Below are positions 53,712-61,935 of a stretch of DNA of 64,000 nt, piece by piece. The notes beneath the pieces are model-generated. The model did not search any database. It had not been told where the DNA came from and worked only from the letters and a program-made list of their open reading frames with translations. Both the position numbers and the translations under genes were made by a program. Source of the stretch: Candidatus Competibacteraceae bacterium (GTDB lineage Bacteria > Pseudomonadota > Gammaproteobacteria > Competibacterales > Competibacteraceae); assembly GCA_016712625.1 (NCBI GenBank), contig JADJQQ010000002.1, forward strand, positions 178,501 to 242,500, in the 5' to 3' direction. Each line of letters begins with the position of its first letter. The first letter of the stretch is position 1.

Positions 53712-55193
53712 ATGCATTATCGAACCTGTTCGTGTCTTGCATTAAGTTTGTCACTGTGGACATCAGCAATCCCGGCCGCCACCGCGCCCGATGAATTCAG
53801 CGCGCCGCTACAAGCCACTTCGAGCGCGGCGCGTTCTACTCCACGTAACGCAGGCAGGATTCGGACAATCAAGGATGAACTGACCCAGGGACCGGCCCTG
53901 CAAGCTGGAACCGCTCAAGCCGCTGTTGCTACCGCGGCCGCGCGGCATAAGGCCGGTTGCCGGATGATTCGCTTTGGTTCTGGCTTCGGCTGGGTAGCCA
54001 CCGGAACAGCGCAATACCCGGCCTCTGAAAATCCGGTTGCTTTGCGCCGCTCCCGTCAGGATGCGCGCTTCAAGGCATTCACAGATGCCGCAGCGCGGCT
54101 TGCCAGCTGTCTGAGTAGTTTACGCTTGGAAGCCCGGCAACGAATTACCGAAATTCTGGAACAAAATGACGCCATTCGCTTGGCGCTCATCAACTTGGCT
54201 TTCACAGAAACAGACAAACAGGAACAAGCCCTCCGGATTCTCACCCGTGGTTCCGTAGCCTACTCCGCAGAGGAAGCTCCAAACCAACGTACTGTCTATG
54301 TCAACTTGGTGACCACGCCTAAAACCGCTACCCGGCTGACCCGACCGGCGGCTAACGCCATTGAAGCGGCTTCCTTGCACGAAGGTCTGCGCCAAACCCA
54401 AGCAGAAGTCGGAGCCGGCTTGATCCCTCCAGTCGGCAATCGCCTGATCGTGGTGAACGCCACTGGCGAGCTGGCATTAGTCGGCTACGCGATTAACCTG
54501 ATTGGCGCGCATCCCGATCCTGCCGCACAGACCAAATTACGGGCGGACGCTGAAAAAATCGCCACTAATCGGGCCACTGATGCGCTGATGGGGCTGGCGG
54601 CAAACGATGACTCGCCCTGGCAAAACAGTTTGGATGAAGCCAGTAAAACTGATATTCAACTCTTTAACAGTGGGTATCTGGACAGCGAACCGAGCGTCTT
54701 ACGTTTTGCACAAATTCGGGATCTGGCGATGACGGAGGTCAAGGATGATGCGGGCCTGGAAGCCTTGCGGGAAGGCCGCTTGCCCGCCGCGGTCGCCATC
54801 AAGCGCTTTAGTGGCGAAGACGCCGTCGCCATTACCGCTACGTATATACCGCCGATGAAGAAGCGCGAATCCAAGCCAGCGCCGCGACCGGCGGTTCGAA
54901 CACCCATCGGTGGCACGCCATCGACTGCGGTCAAATCGGCCAGCAGCGCTTCCAACGCCTTAGCGCCGCCATCCCCAGTCAACAAACCCCAACCCACTCC
55001 GCCGCCGCCACCAGCCAGCACAGCGCCTCCGATCCCGCCTAAGGTCGAATCGCCGCCGACCCCAACCTTACCTCAAAGCGGGCCAGCCGCTGATATAAAA
55101 GTGGAACCCGCTTCGGTGCCGGCGACGCCTCCAGCCCCGTCATCTCCCGATAAAAGCAATACTGGAGAATCAAAGCCGGCCGAAGCACGCTAA
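53712..55193 (+). CDS. secreted hypothetical protein with proline-rich C-terminus
   Basis: This 493-residue protein has a signal peptide (about 1-24, CLALSLSLWTSAIPAATA) and a globular middle (about 75-385). Several segments there (SRQDARFKAFTDAAARLASC; AEKIATNRATDALMGLA) resemble proteins with repeated LPP20-like folds, though I could not assign a family. About 110 residues of Pro/Ser/Ala-rich, presumably disordered sequence end the protein. It is 30 bp downstream of the cNMP protein gene, suggesting one operon. Its last 4 bp overlap the convergent mutM stop. Confidence 0.75.
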   Translation: MHYRTCSCLALSLSLWTSAIPAATAPDEFSAPLQATSSAARSTPRNAGRIRTIKDELTQGPALQAGTAQAAVATAAARHKAGCRMIRFGSGFGWVATGTAQYPASENPVALRRSRQDARFKAFTDAAARLASCLSSLRLEARQRITEILEQNDAIRLALINLAFTETDKQEQALRILTRGSVAYSAEEAPNQRTVYVNLVTTPKTATRLTRPAANAIEAASLHEGLRQTQAEVGAGLIPPVGNRLIVVNATGELALVGYAINLIGAHPDPAAQTKLRADAEKIATNRATDALMGLAANDDSPWQNSLDEASKTDIQLFNSGYLDSEPSVLRFAQIRDLAMTEVKDDAGLEALREGRLPAAVAIKRFSGEDAVAITATYIPPMKKRESKPAPRPAVRTPIGGTPSTAVKSASSASNALAPPSPVNKPQPTPPPPPASTAPPIPPKVESPPTPTLPQSGPAADIKVEPASVPATPPAPSSPDKSNTGESKPAEAR

Positions 55194-56005
55194 CACTGAC
55201 AGCGCCCACAAAAATAGGTTGCCCGTTGGCCGATCCGGCACTGCTGGATTGATTCGCCACATACAGCGCATGGTAAAGCGCGGCGGCCATAGACACGCAG
55301 ATACTGCTGGAAGTAACCCGGCTCGCCCTCACCACCGACAAAATCGCGTAGAGTCGTTCCACCTTGCTCAATCGCTTCAAGCAAAACTTTTCGAATCGCG
55401 GCGGCTAGCCGTTGATATTCATCCGCGGTCAGTAAGCCAGCGGGTCGCAGCGGATGAATACCAGCCGCAAACAGAGATTCGTTGGCATAGATGTTCCCTA
55501 CCCCCACCACCACCTGGTTGTCCATAATGAAAAGTTTGATGGCTGTGGCCCGACCTCGCGCTTTTTGCTGGAGATAGAGTCCAGAAAACAGCGGCTCAAA
55601 AGGCTCAGGGCCCAGCATCCGCAACAATTGATGCTGTTCTGGTGGTTCCCGAGTCCACAATAGTGCTCCAAAACGGCGACTGTCATTGAAACGTAAGCAT
55701 TGCCCGTTCTCTAATATCAGATCGACATGATCATGCTTTAATGGAGGCGTATCTGCCGGAAAAACCCGCAATCGGCCTGACATGCCAAGATGGAGCAGCA
55801 CGGTGCCGACATCGGTACCCAATAAGAGATATTTAGCCCGCCGCTCTATCCGACGGATGACCTGCCCCGACAATGCCTCCGCCAGTTCCGCTGGCACTGG
55901 CCAGCGCAGTCGAGGCTGGCGTATTACCACCTTAGTGATTTTCTGATCGATCAGATGTGGCGTGATACCGCATCGAACGGTTTCGACTTCGGGCAGCTCA
56001 GGCAT
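55190..56005 (-). CDS. mutM: formamidopyrimidine-DNA glycosylase
   Basis: MutM (Fpg) excises 8-oxoguanine and ring-opened purines and nicks the resulting abasic site. The catalytic N-terminus (M)PELPEVETV is intact, with Pro1 and Glu2 after Met removal. The helix-two-turn-helix GVGNIYANESLFAAGIHPLR is present, and the C-terminal zinc finger has CAVC and CGRC. It is 271 residues, as usual. The start overlaps the upstream gene's stop by one base (TGATG), tying it to the ABC-type operon. Confidence 0.96.
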   Translation of the reverse strand: MPELPEVETVRCGITPHLIDQKITKVVIRQPRLRWPVPAELAEALSGQVIRRIERRAKYLLLGTDVGTVLLHLGMSGRLRVFPADTPPLKHDHVDLILENGQCLRFNDSRRFGALLWTREPPEQHQLLRMLGPEPFEPLFSGLYLQQKARGRATAIKLFIMDNQVVVGVGNIYANESLFAAGIHPLRPAGLLTADEYQRLAAAIRKVLLEAIEQGGTTLRDFVGGEGEPGYFQQYLRVYGRRALPCAVCGESIQQCRIGQRATYFCGRCQC

Positions 56006-56550
56006 CAGTTGTCGCTCGTCACTGGCAGCAGCGTCTCAAGGGACGGGGCCAGGAAACTCCCCGCGGCGCTGGTCAGTAGCCGATATAGATTGTCGGGACA
56101 GAGGTGGACCTTATCACCGACTTGCAGATAACGCTGACCATCAGTTGGAGCGGTCGCTCCAAAGCGAATCTCAACCTGATCCAATCTCAACCGTAGCTGA
56201 GGAGAATCAAGCTGCAACTGTTTCAGATCCAACTGATTTTTTGAATACTGCAACAAACAGCGCATTTCAGCGGCACGTAGAATCGGATCGAGCAGAGCGG
56301 GATTGGCTAGTCCTTGCTGTGGTGCGGTCATCCACCACTGCTCCACCCGCCGCTCGAACGCCAACCGTTCCTGACCGATGCGCTCGACTACAATCGACCC
56401 AATCGGTGCCGGCGTCGGGTCGAGCAACGGCAAAATCGTTAGCGGTCGCTCCCAAAGAAGATCAAAAAATACCAGCGCCAGCAAACCGCTGACCAGCCCC
56501 AGCAATCCGATATTGAGCCATTGTCGCCGCTTGAGGGCGTTCACATTCAA
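56005..56550 (-). CDS. membrane-anchored protein resembling DUF4340
   Basis: This 181-residue protein has one N-terminal membrane helix (about 12-32) and a periplasmic domain with a repeated beta pattern (IGSIVVERIGQERLAFERRV; WWMTAPQQGLANPALLDPIL) typical of DUF4340 proteins, which accompany GldG-type ABC systems. It overlaps the GldG-like gene by 4 bp and mutM by 1 bp. The function of this family is not established. Confidence 0.75.
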   Translation of the reverse strand: MNVNALKRRQWLNIGLLGLVSGLLALVFFDLLWERPLTILPLLDPTPAPIGSIVVERIGQERLAFERRVEQWWMTAPQQGLANPALLDPILRAAEMRCLLQYSKNQLDLKQLQLDSPQLRLRLDQVEIRFGATAPTDGQRYLQVGDKVHLCPDNLYRLLTSAAGSFLAPSLETLLPVTSDN

Positions 56551-57938
56551 CGCCGCCGCCGGCGCAACCAGATCAACCAGCCGGATGCCAACAAACTGCT
56601 GGGTATGACCAGCAAAAAGAGGGCGGCGATGAATGCCAACGCTCCAGCCGATAGATTCAGGTTTGGATCGGGAACAGCCTTGGGACGAATGACGAGTGGG
56701 GTCTCATCCGACAACAACCAATTGAAGAGATTGATTCCCAGTTCTAGGTTGGCGCCATTGCCGAGGTAGGTATTTGACAAAAAATCTCCATCGCCGATGA
56801 TTGCAAGGCGTTGTCGGGTCGTTTGCGGAATGCCGCCATGCTCAGCGCCGCCGATAGCTAGCGCGATGGCTTTGGCGCGAACCAGCGCCACTCCAACCAG
56901 CAATGGCCCTCTTCGCTCGGCAGTATCCAAATCGAAGTGCACTGCGTTATCCAGTGGGCCGGTTTCGGTCCACGCCTCAGACTGACTTTCAAGCAATGTG
57001 GCCGCATTCCAATCCGCCTTTGGCGCAAGCTCCAGCGCAACCGCTTGCGGTAGTAATGCCGGAACTTGCAAAGACTGAGTGATCGGGTGCAAGCCATAAT
57101 CGATAATCGGGATGAAAGCTGGATTTTTGATCCCCAATCGCGAGCTACCCGGATCGACCACCGTGCCAGGTAACTGGGCAATCCCCAACAGGGCGGCCAA
57201 CGGTTGCAATCCGGAGGGATCATTGGGTTCCAACAGCCACAGCAAGCTTCCTCCCGCTGTTACAAAATCGAGAATCTGCTGGATCTCGCTGGGAGCTAAC
57301 AGCCGTTGTGGTCCCGCAATGACCAAGGCCGCCGTTTCCACTGGAATAGCTGAGGTGTTAGACAAATCAATCGACCGTACTGTAATCCCGATTTTTTCCA
57401 ACTCTCGACCAAAAGTTCCTAAATCATGGTTCGCCACGCCCAGCGGTTTGCGTTCGCCGTGTCCCTCCAAAAACAATACAGCGCCATGGTGATGGCGACT
57501 CAACCGTTGCAGCGCTGTAGTCAGCGCTTGCTCGCTGAGTTGCTGAATTTTTTCAGCGCGATCGCCATATTCCACGTAGAGCTCGCCATCGCGAGTGACC
57601 CCTAGTGCGCGCACCCGATCGGGTAGCACATCTGGATTGATGAAAGTGAAGGTCAGATCTGGCTTAACGCTTTGATAACGCTGGATCAATCGGGTAACGC
57701 CATCGCGTAAGGTCGGGATTTCGCGCGCGTAGGCCGTGATGTGGATCGGCTTGCTCAAACGACTCAGCAGTTCCCGACTGGATTGAGAGAGCGTATTACG
57801 CCCCCCGACTGTCCAATCGGCTCGAAATGAATAACGGTTACTTAACCAAGCCAATAAACCGATAAGGAGAGCGAACAGCAGCAAAAACAACAGATGTTGA
57901 AATCGCAACCGCCAACGGACTGAAGCATTGAGCTGCAC
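56547..57938 (-). CDS. GldG-like ABC transport auxiliary component
   Basis: This 463-residue protein has an N-terminal membrane helix (about 12-32) and a C-terminal one (about 430-452) flanking a large periplasmic GldG/ABC_transp_aux domain (PF09822-type). It contains SRELLSRLSKPIHITAYARE, then FINPDVLPDRVRALGV, FLEGHGERKPLG and IIGDGDFLSNTYLGNGANLE. In Bacteroidetes GldG acts with GldA and GldF in gliding. In proteobacteria the role of these systems is unclear. It lies 3 bp after the permease gene. Confidence 0.87.
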   Translation of the reverse strand: MQLNASVRWRLRFQHLLFLLLFALLIGLLAWLSNRYSFRADWTVGGRNTLSQSSRELLSRLSKPIHITAYAREIPTLRDGVTRLIQRYQSVKPDLTFTFINPDVLPDRVRALGVTRDGELYVEYGDRAEKIQQLSEQALTTALQRLSRHHHGAVLFLEGHGERKPLGVANHDLGTFGRELEKIGITVRSIDLSNTSAIPVETAALVIAGPQRLLAPSEIQQILDFVTAGGSLLWLLEPNDPSGLQPLAALLGIAQLPGTVVDPGSSRLGIKNPAFIPIIDYGLHPITQSLQVPALLPQAVALELAPKADWNAATLLESQSEAWTETGPLDNAVHFDLDTAERRGPLLVGVALVRAKAIALAIGGAEHGGIPQTTRQRLAIIGDGDFLSNTYLGNGANLELGINLFNWLLSDETPLVIRPKAVPDPNLNLSAGALAFIAALFLLVIPSSLLASGWLIWLRRRRR

Positions 57939-57941
57939 GCG

Positions 57942-58691
57942 CTAATCCCGCGGTGGCCCATCGGACAGCCGCCGAATACTCAAACCCAGAAAAGCCAGGC
58001 TGAATAATAGATAATAAGCGATGTCGGCGCTGTCGAACACTCCTAGCAGCAGCGCATCGTAATGGCGGAGCAACGATAGATAAGCGAACGGATGGCTGGT
58101 GGTTTCTCGGCCGCCAGCGGCATCAATGATACATAAGAACAGCAGCAATCCGAGGGTAGAAACGGCGGCCACCACCGGCTGCGCCGCCACGATCGACATA
58201 TAAAGACCCGCAGCGGCAAAACTGGCCGCCAGCAGGATCAAGCCCAGCAGACCGGCCAGTAATTTACCGACATCGAGGTCGGCGCCCGCTGTCAAAGCCA
58301 GTGGCATTAAAGCAACCAGCGCTATTGCCGCGAATAGAAAGAGCAAAACTCCCAAATACTTGCCCAAAACGATGGCGGACGTTCCCACGGGCGCCGACAA
58401 AAGAATATCGAGCGTACCGCTTAGACGCTCCTCGCTGAATAAGCGCATGGTCAGTAACGGCGTCAACACCAGCAAACACCAGGCGGCAACCCCAAACAAG
58501 GGCGCAACGACTAAATCGGTTACGCCAGGGGGATTTTCCAGCCCGACCAAGCGCCCTTGCAAATTCTGAAAATCATCCACCAATAACAGGAAAATCCACG
58601 CTAATAGTCCCTGAGCAACCGCCAACAGACTCCAAGCCAAGGGAGATACAAATAAACCGCGTAACTCTCGAATCGCAATGCTAAGGATCAC
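57942..58691 (-). CDS. ABC-2 type permease, GldF-like
   Basis: This 249-residue membrane protein has six hydrophobic segments in the ABC-2 permease pattern and begins AIRELRGLFVSPLAWSLLAV. The loop LLTMRLFSEERLSGTLDILL is the usual cytoplasmic coupling region. It is directly adjacent to the ATPase gene and upstream of the GldG-like gene, so the three form one transporter. The substrate is not known. Confidence 0.88.
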   Translation of the reverse strand: MILSIAIRELRGLFVSPLAWSLLAVAQGLLAWIFLLLVDDFQNLQGRLVGLENPPGVTDLVVAPLFGVAAWCLLVLTPLLTMRLFSEERLSGTLDILLSAPVGTSAIVLGKYLGVLLFLFAAIALVALMPLALTAGADLDVGKLLAGLLGLILLAASFAAAGLYMSIVAAQPVVAAVSTLGLLLFLCIIDAAGGRETTSHPFAYLSLLRHYDALLLGVFDSADIAYYLLFSLAFLGLSIRRLSDGPPRD

Positions 58692-59624
58692 TCAACCGTT
58701 GCTCCCCAACGTCAGATCGACGAATATCCGTTCCAGATCGGTATATTCAGGCGTTAATTCCCATAAGTCCCAACCGGCGGCGCAGGACTGATCGACCACC
58801 GCCCGATGCGGATCACAATCGCGGGCGTGATGTAACCGAAATCGGTCATTGCCCAATACTTCAACATGATCGACTCCCGGCAGCAGGGCCAAGCGCGACA
58901 CGGGCGGCGGGGCGTTCAGGCCGATACGCAAGCAGGTCGATTCCCGCCGCCGCTCCAGTTCAGCCAACTCCCCGGTAAAAACCAACCGCCCGGCGCACAT
59001 GATTTGAACGTGGCTACAGGTCGCCTGGACTTCGGCTAACAGATGAGTGGACAAAATTACCCCATGGCTTTGTCCCAACTCAGCGATCAAGGCTCGAATC
59101 GCTTGCAGCTGGATCGGGTCCAGACCAACCGTCGGTTCATCGAGAACAATCACCGGAGGATCATGCAGGATGGCTTGCGCGATACCCACCCGTTGCCGGT
59201 AACCCTTGGACAGATTGCCATTTAAACGGACTCCCACCTCGGTCAAACCACAGCGCTCCTTGACCCGTGCCACCGCCGTGCGGGCGGCGGCGCGGCTGAG
59301 GCGATGCAAGCGGGCACTGTAGTGCAATTGTTCATCCACCGTCAGCTCACGATACAGAGGGGGTTGCTCGGGCAAATAGCCGATAGCCTGCTTAGCTTGT
59401 TGGGGTTGATCGAACAAGTCGTTGCCATCTATAACGATACGTCCAGCATCTGGAGTCACCACACCGGCCAACATCCGCAAGGTGGTGGATTTACCCGCAC
59501 CGTTGGGGCCAAGAAATCCCAGTACTTGACCTCTAGCGAGGGTAAAACTCAGCTCATCAACTGCTCGGAGGTCACCATAGCATCGAGTTAGCCGTTCCAC
59601 CTGCAACAAGAGTGGCGTTGTCAT
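58692..59624 (-). CDS. ABC transporter ATP-binding protein, GldA-like
   Basis: This 310-residue ATPase has Walker A GPNGAGKST (about 39-47), the Q loop GYLPEQPPLYRELTV, signature LSKGYRQRVGIAQAI, Walker B VIVLDEPTVGLDP and switch His in ILSTHLL. The C-terminal 90 residues form the extra domain found in GldA/NatA-type ATPases. It is the first gene of a five-gene operon (ATPase, permease, GldG-like, DUF4340-like, mutM) with overlaps or gaps of at most 3 bp. Confidence 0.92.
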   Translation of the reverse strand: MTTPLLLQVERLTRCYGDLRAVDELSFTLARGQVLGFLGPNGAGKSTTLRMLAGVVTPDAGRIVIDGNDLFDQPQQAKQAIGYLPEQPPLYRELTVDEQLHYSARLHRLSRAAARTAVARVKERCGLTEVGVRLNGNLSKGYRQRVGIAQAILHDPPVIVLDEPTVGLDPIQLQAIRALIAELGQSHGVILSTHLLAEVQATCSHVQIMCAGRLVFTGELAELERRRESTCLRIGLNAPPPVSRLALLPGVDHVEVLGNDRFRLHHARDCDPHRAVVDQSCAAGWDLWELTPEYTDLERIFVDLTLGSNG

Positions 59625-59868
59625 ATTATTTGGGGGAGGATTGACTTCGGTATAGATGTATCATATGGCTCTTGATAGCACATTTACTGGATTTCATTCT
59701 GGAGAAAGCGCGTTATCGAAAAACGCTCCACTTTCTTCGCTCACTCCATCCCAATTTAGACAGAGGGACCCCTATTGACGTAGATGATGGTTCGCCCGTC
59801 TTCAAAGTTGGCGCCGAGAATGCCATAGAAAAGATATTATTTTACCAATCCTTCGGAAGGATACTGCC

Positions 59869-61053
59869 TTGAACTTCATCGCTCATGGCCTGTTAGAGCT
59901 GCCTTTTTGGGGCTTGGTGCTGGCAACATTGCTGCTAACCCATGTAACCATTGTCGCTGTCACAGTCTTCCTGCATCGCGCCCAAGCTCACCGCGCGCTC
60001 GACCTCCATCCGACCATCAGTCATTTTTTTCGGTTTTGGTTATGGCTAACTACTGGGATGGTCACAAAACAATGGGTTGCCATTCACCGCAAACATCACG
60101 CCAAATGTGAAACGTCAGACGATCCCCACAGCCCGCAGATTTTGGGTATTCACAAGGTGTTGTGGCAAGGCGCTGAGCTTTATCGCGTTGAGGCATCTAA
60201 TTTTGAGACTTTGGAGCGCTACGGGCACGGAACACCCAATGATTGGTTGGAACGCCGTCTCTATGCGCGCTTCGACTGGCTGGGCGTGACGCTCTTATTA
60301 TTCTTGGATCTAACATTGTTCGGCATTTCCGGATTGACGATTTGGGCCGTGCAACTCCTCTGGATTCCCTTCTGGGCTGCTGGCGTCATCAACGGCTTAG
60401 GGCATTATTGGGGGTATCGCAATTACGAGCCGCGCGATGCCTCCACCAATTTGACGCCGTTTGGCTTTTTAATTGGGGGCGAAGAACTCCATAACAACCA
60501 TCACGCTTTCCCCAGTTCCGCCAAGCTGTCCAGTAAATGGTGGGAATTCGATATTGGCTGGTTCTATATCCGGATTCTTGCACTCTTTAAACTGGCGCAT
60601 GTCAAGAAAACCGCGCCAATCCCTCAGCAGCTGCCAGACAAGCAGGTTATCGACTTGGATACCCTGCGGGCAGTCGTTTTAAATAGATTGCACATCATGT
60701 CTGACTTTGGTCGCGAAGTCATCTTCCCTGTACTACGGGAAGAGTTACGCAAGGCTGATGATTCTCGCCGGCAGATCCTTAAGCGGGTCCAGGCGCTCTT
60801 GATTCGTGAGGAAACGCGATTGGATGAACATGATCGCGCTCAGTTGCGCAATGCCCTTGATTTAAGTCAAACCCTATGTACCGTTTATGAATTTCGTCTA
60901 GGGCTGCAAAACATCTGGAGCCGTACCACCGCCAGCCATGAAAAGCTACTAGCTGCCTTACAGGAATGGTGCGCCCTTGCGGAAGCAAGCGGTATTCAGG
61001 CATTGCAAGAATTTGCGCGAACATTGCGCGGCTATTCCATGCGACCGATTTGA
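59869..61053 (+). CDS. fatty acid desaturase (acyl-CoA/stearoyl type)
   Basis: This 394-residue integral-membrane di-iron desaturase carries the histidine boxes HRAQAHR (about 33-39), HRKHHAKCE (about 70-78) and ELHNNHHAF (about 207-215), with four hydrophobic segments. Such enzymes introduce a delta-9-type double bond into acyl chains. About 120 residues after the last box form a charged helical extension not found in shorter bacterial desaturases. The start is TTG at 59869 with GGAAGG upstream. The next ATG would remove the first His box. Confidence 0.9.
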   Translation: MNFIAHGLLELPFWGLVLATLLLTHVTIVAVTVFLHRAQAHRALDLHPTISHFFRFWLWLTTGMVTKQWVAIHRKHHAKCETSDDPHSPQILGIHKVLWQGAELYRVEASNFETLERYGHGTPNDWLERRLYARFDWLGVTLLLFLDLTLFGISGLTIWAVQLLWIPFWAAGVINGLGHYWGYRNYEPRDASTNLTPFGFLIGGEELHNNHHAFPSSAKLSSKWWEFDIGWFYIRILALFKLAHVKKTAPIPQQLPDKQVIDLDTLRAVVLNRLHIMSDFGREVIFPVLREELRKADDSRRQILKRVQALLIREETRLDEHDRAQLRNALDLSQTLCTVYEFRLGLQNIWSRTTASHEKLLAALQEWCALAEASGIQALQEFARTLRGYSMRPI

Positions 61054-61067
61054 CAGGAGTTGTATTG

Positions 61068-61095
61068 AAAAACCCGCCTAGCGGCGGGTTTTTTA
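61068..61095. terminator. rho-independent terminator between desaturase and rpmG
   Basis: The stem ACCCGCC/GGCGGGT with loop TAGC at about 61072-61090 is flanked by AAAAA on the left and TTTTTT on the right. It can therefore terminate both the plus-strand desaturase transcript and the minus-strand rpmB-rpmG transcript. Confidence 0.88.
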
Positions 61096-61108
61096 ACCAG
61101 CGAAGCGG

Positions 61109-61264
61109 CTACTTAATCTTCGCTTCCTTGTAAGGAACGTGCTTACGTACCACGGGATCGAATTTTTTCATTTCCAGCTTTTCAGGCGTCGTGCGCTTAT
61201 TTTTAGTTGTCGTGTAAAAATGCCCAGTACCGGCTGTGGAAACCAATTTAATCTTGTCACGCAT
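61109..61264 (-). CDS. rpmG: 50S ribosomal protein L33
   Basis: The 51-residue product begins MRDKIKLVSTAGTGHFYTTT and ends in VRKHVPYKEAKIK, matching L33 over its length. No CxxC pairs are present, so this is the zinc-independent form. It is 11 bp downstream of rpmB, the standard rpmB-rpmG pair. Confidence 0.95.
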   Translation of the reverse strand: MRDKIKLVSTAGTGHFYTTTKNKRTTPEKLEMKKFDPVVRKHVPYKEAKIK

Positions 61265-61275
61265 GATAGTACCCC

Positions 61276-61512
61276 TTAAATCTTGGTGCCTTGAGCGCGC
61301 AAATCGGCCAGCACTGCGTCGATCCCTCTCTTATCAATGATACGCATACCATGACAAGAGACGCGCAAGCGTATAAAACGCTGCTCACTTTCAACCCAAA
61401 ATCGATGCGCATGCAGATTGGGTAGAAACCGACGGCGGGTTTTGTTGTTTGCATGAGAAACATTATTTCCAGTGATCGGGCCTTTACCCGTCACCTGACA
61501 AACTCTGGACAT
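61276..61512 (-). CDS. rpmB: 50S ribosomal protein L28
   Basis: The 78-residue product starts MSRVCQVTGKGPITGNNVSH and contains KTRRRFLPNLHAHRFWVES, characteristic of L28. The gene precedes rpmG on the minus strand, and the pair lies just downstream of the rRNA operon end. Confidence 0.96.
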   Translation of the reverse strand: MSRVCQVTGKGPITGNNVSHANNKTRRRFLPNLHAHRFWVESEQRFIRLRVSCHGMRIIDKRGIDAVLADLRAQGTKI

Positions 61513-61634
61513 CGGACTATCTCCAACTACTAAACACCAGATTTATAAATCTATGGATTTATAACAATCTTTTCAATTATGAACAAGGACACATCAGTCA
61601 AGATTAGTACTGAGGGTCGTAATCCACAAACGGC

Positions 61635-61663
61635 AACCCCCCTCGACCTGCAAGGGGGGGTTG
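61635..61663 (-). terminator. hairpin after 5S rRNA (rrn terminator candidate)
   Basis: AACCCCCC and GGGGGGTT arms with a loop of about 10 bases form a GC-rich hairpin 9 bp beyond the 3' end of the 5S gene on the minus strand. The T tail is weak (TTGCCGTTTG), so the call rests on the stem and position. Confidence 0.55.
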
Positions 61664-61671
61664 GAATAGGA

Positions 61672-61788
61672 GCCTGGCGATGACCGACTTTAGCGCGAGT
61701 AGCTCTCGCACGATCATAGGCGTGACGCGGTTTCACGGTCGAGTTCGGGATGGGATCGGGTGGTTCCCGCGTACTAAGGTCGCCAGGC
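61672..61788 (-). rRNA. rrf: 5S ribosomal RNA
   Basis: On the minus strand the sequence runs from GCCTGGCGACC to GGTCATCGCCAGGC, so the two ends pair as 5S helix I. The internal CCCGAACTCGACCGTGAAAC and GCGAGAGCTACTCGC segments match 5S helices II-V. The length is about 117 nt. It follows the 23S gene in the usual rrn order. Confidence 0.95.
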
Positions 61789-61811
61789 GAAAGGGGGTGG
61801 AGGCGCGGGGG

Positions 61812-61862
61812 CTGGCATTGGCATTGGCATTGGCTTGGCATTGGCATTGGCGTTGGCGTTAC
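61812..61862. repeat. GGCATT hexanucleotide tandem repeat in the 23S-5S spacer
   Basis: About eight GGCATT/GGCGTT units occur in the spacer between 5S and 23S, with one truncated unit (GGCTT) in the middle. The region carries no tRNA. Simple repeats of this kind vary by slippage and may differ among rrn copies. Confidence 0.75.
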
Positions 61863-61935
61863 GCTGGATGCCGTTGCGACGCCGGGATGGGGTAGTGAGG
61901 TTCAGCACGCCCGACCCACAGGGGTTGGGTGTTGG

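Noticed and set aside
59672..59872. 66-codon frame ending at the desaturase start
   Set aside because: It shows no recognisable features and no clear ribosome-binding site. The 4-bp overlap with the TTG start is not enough to support it.
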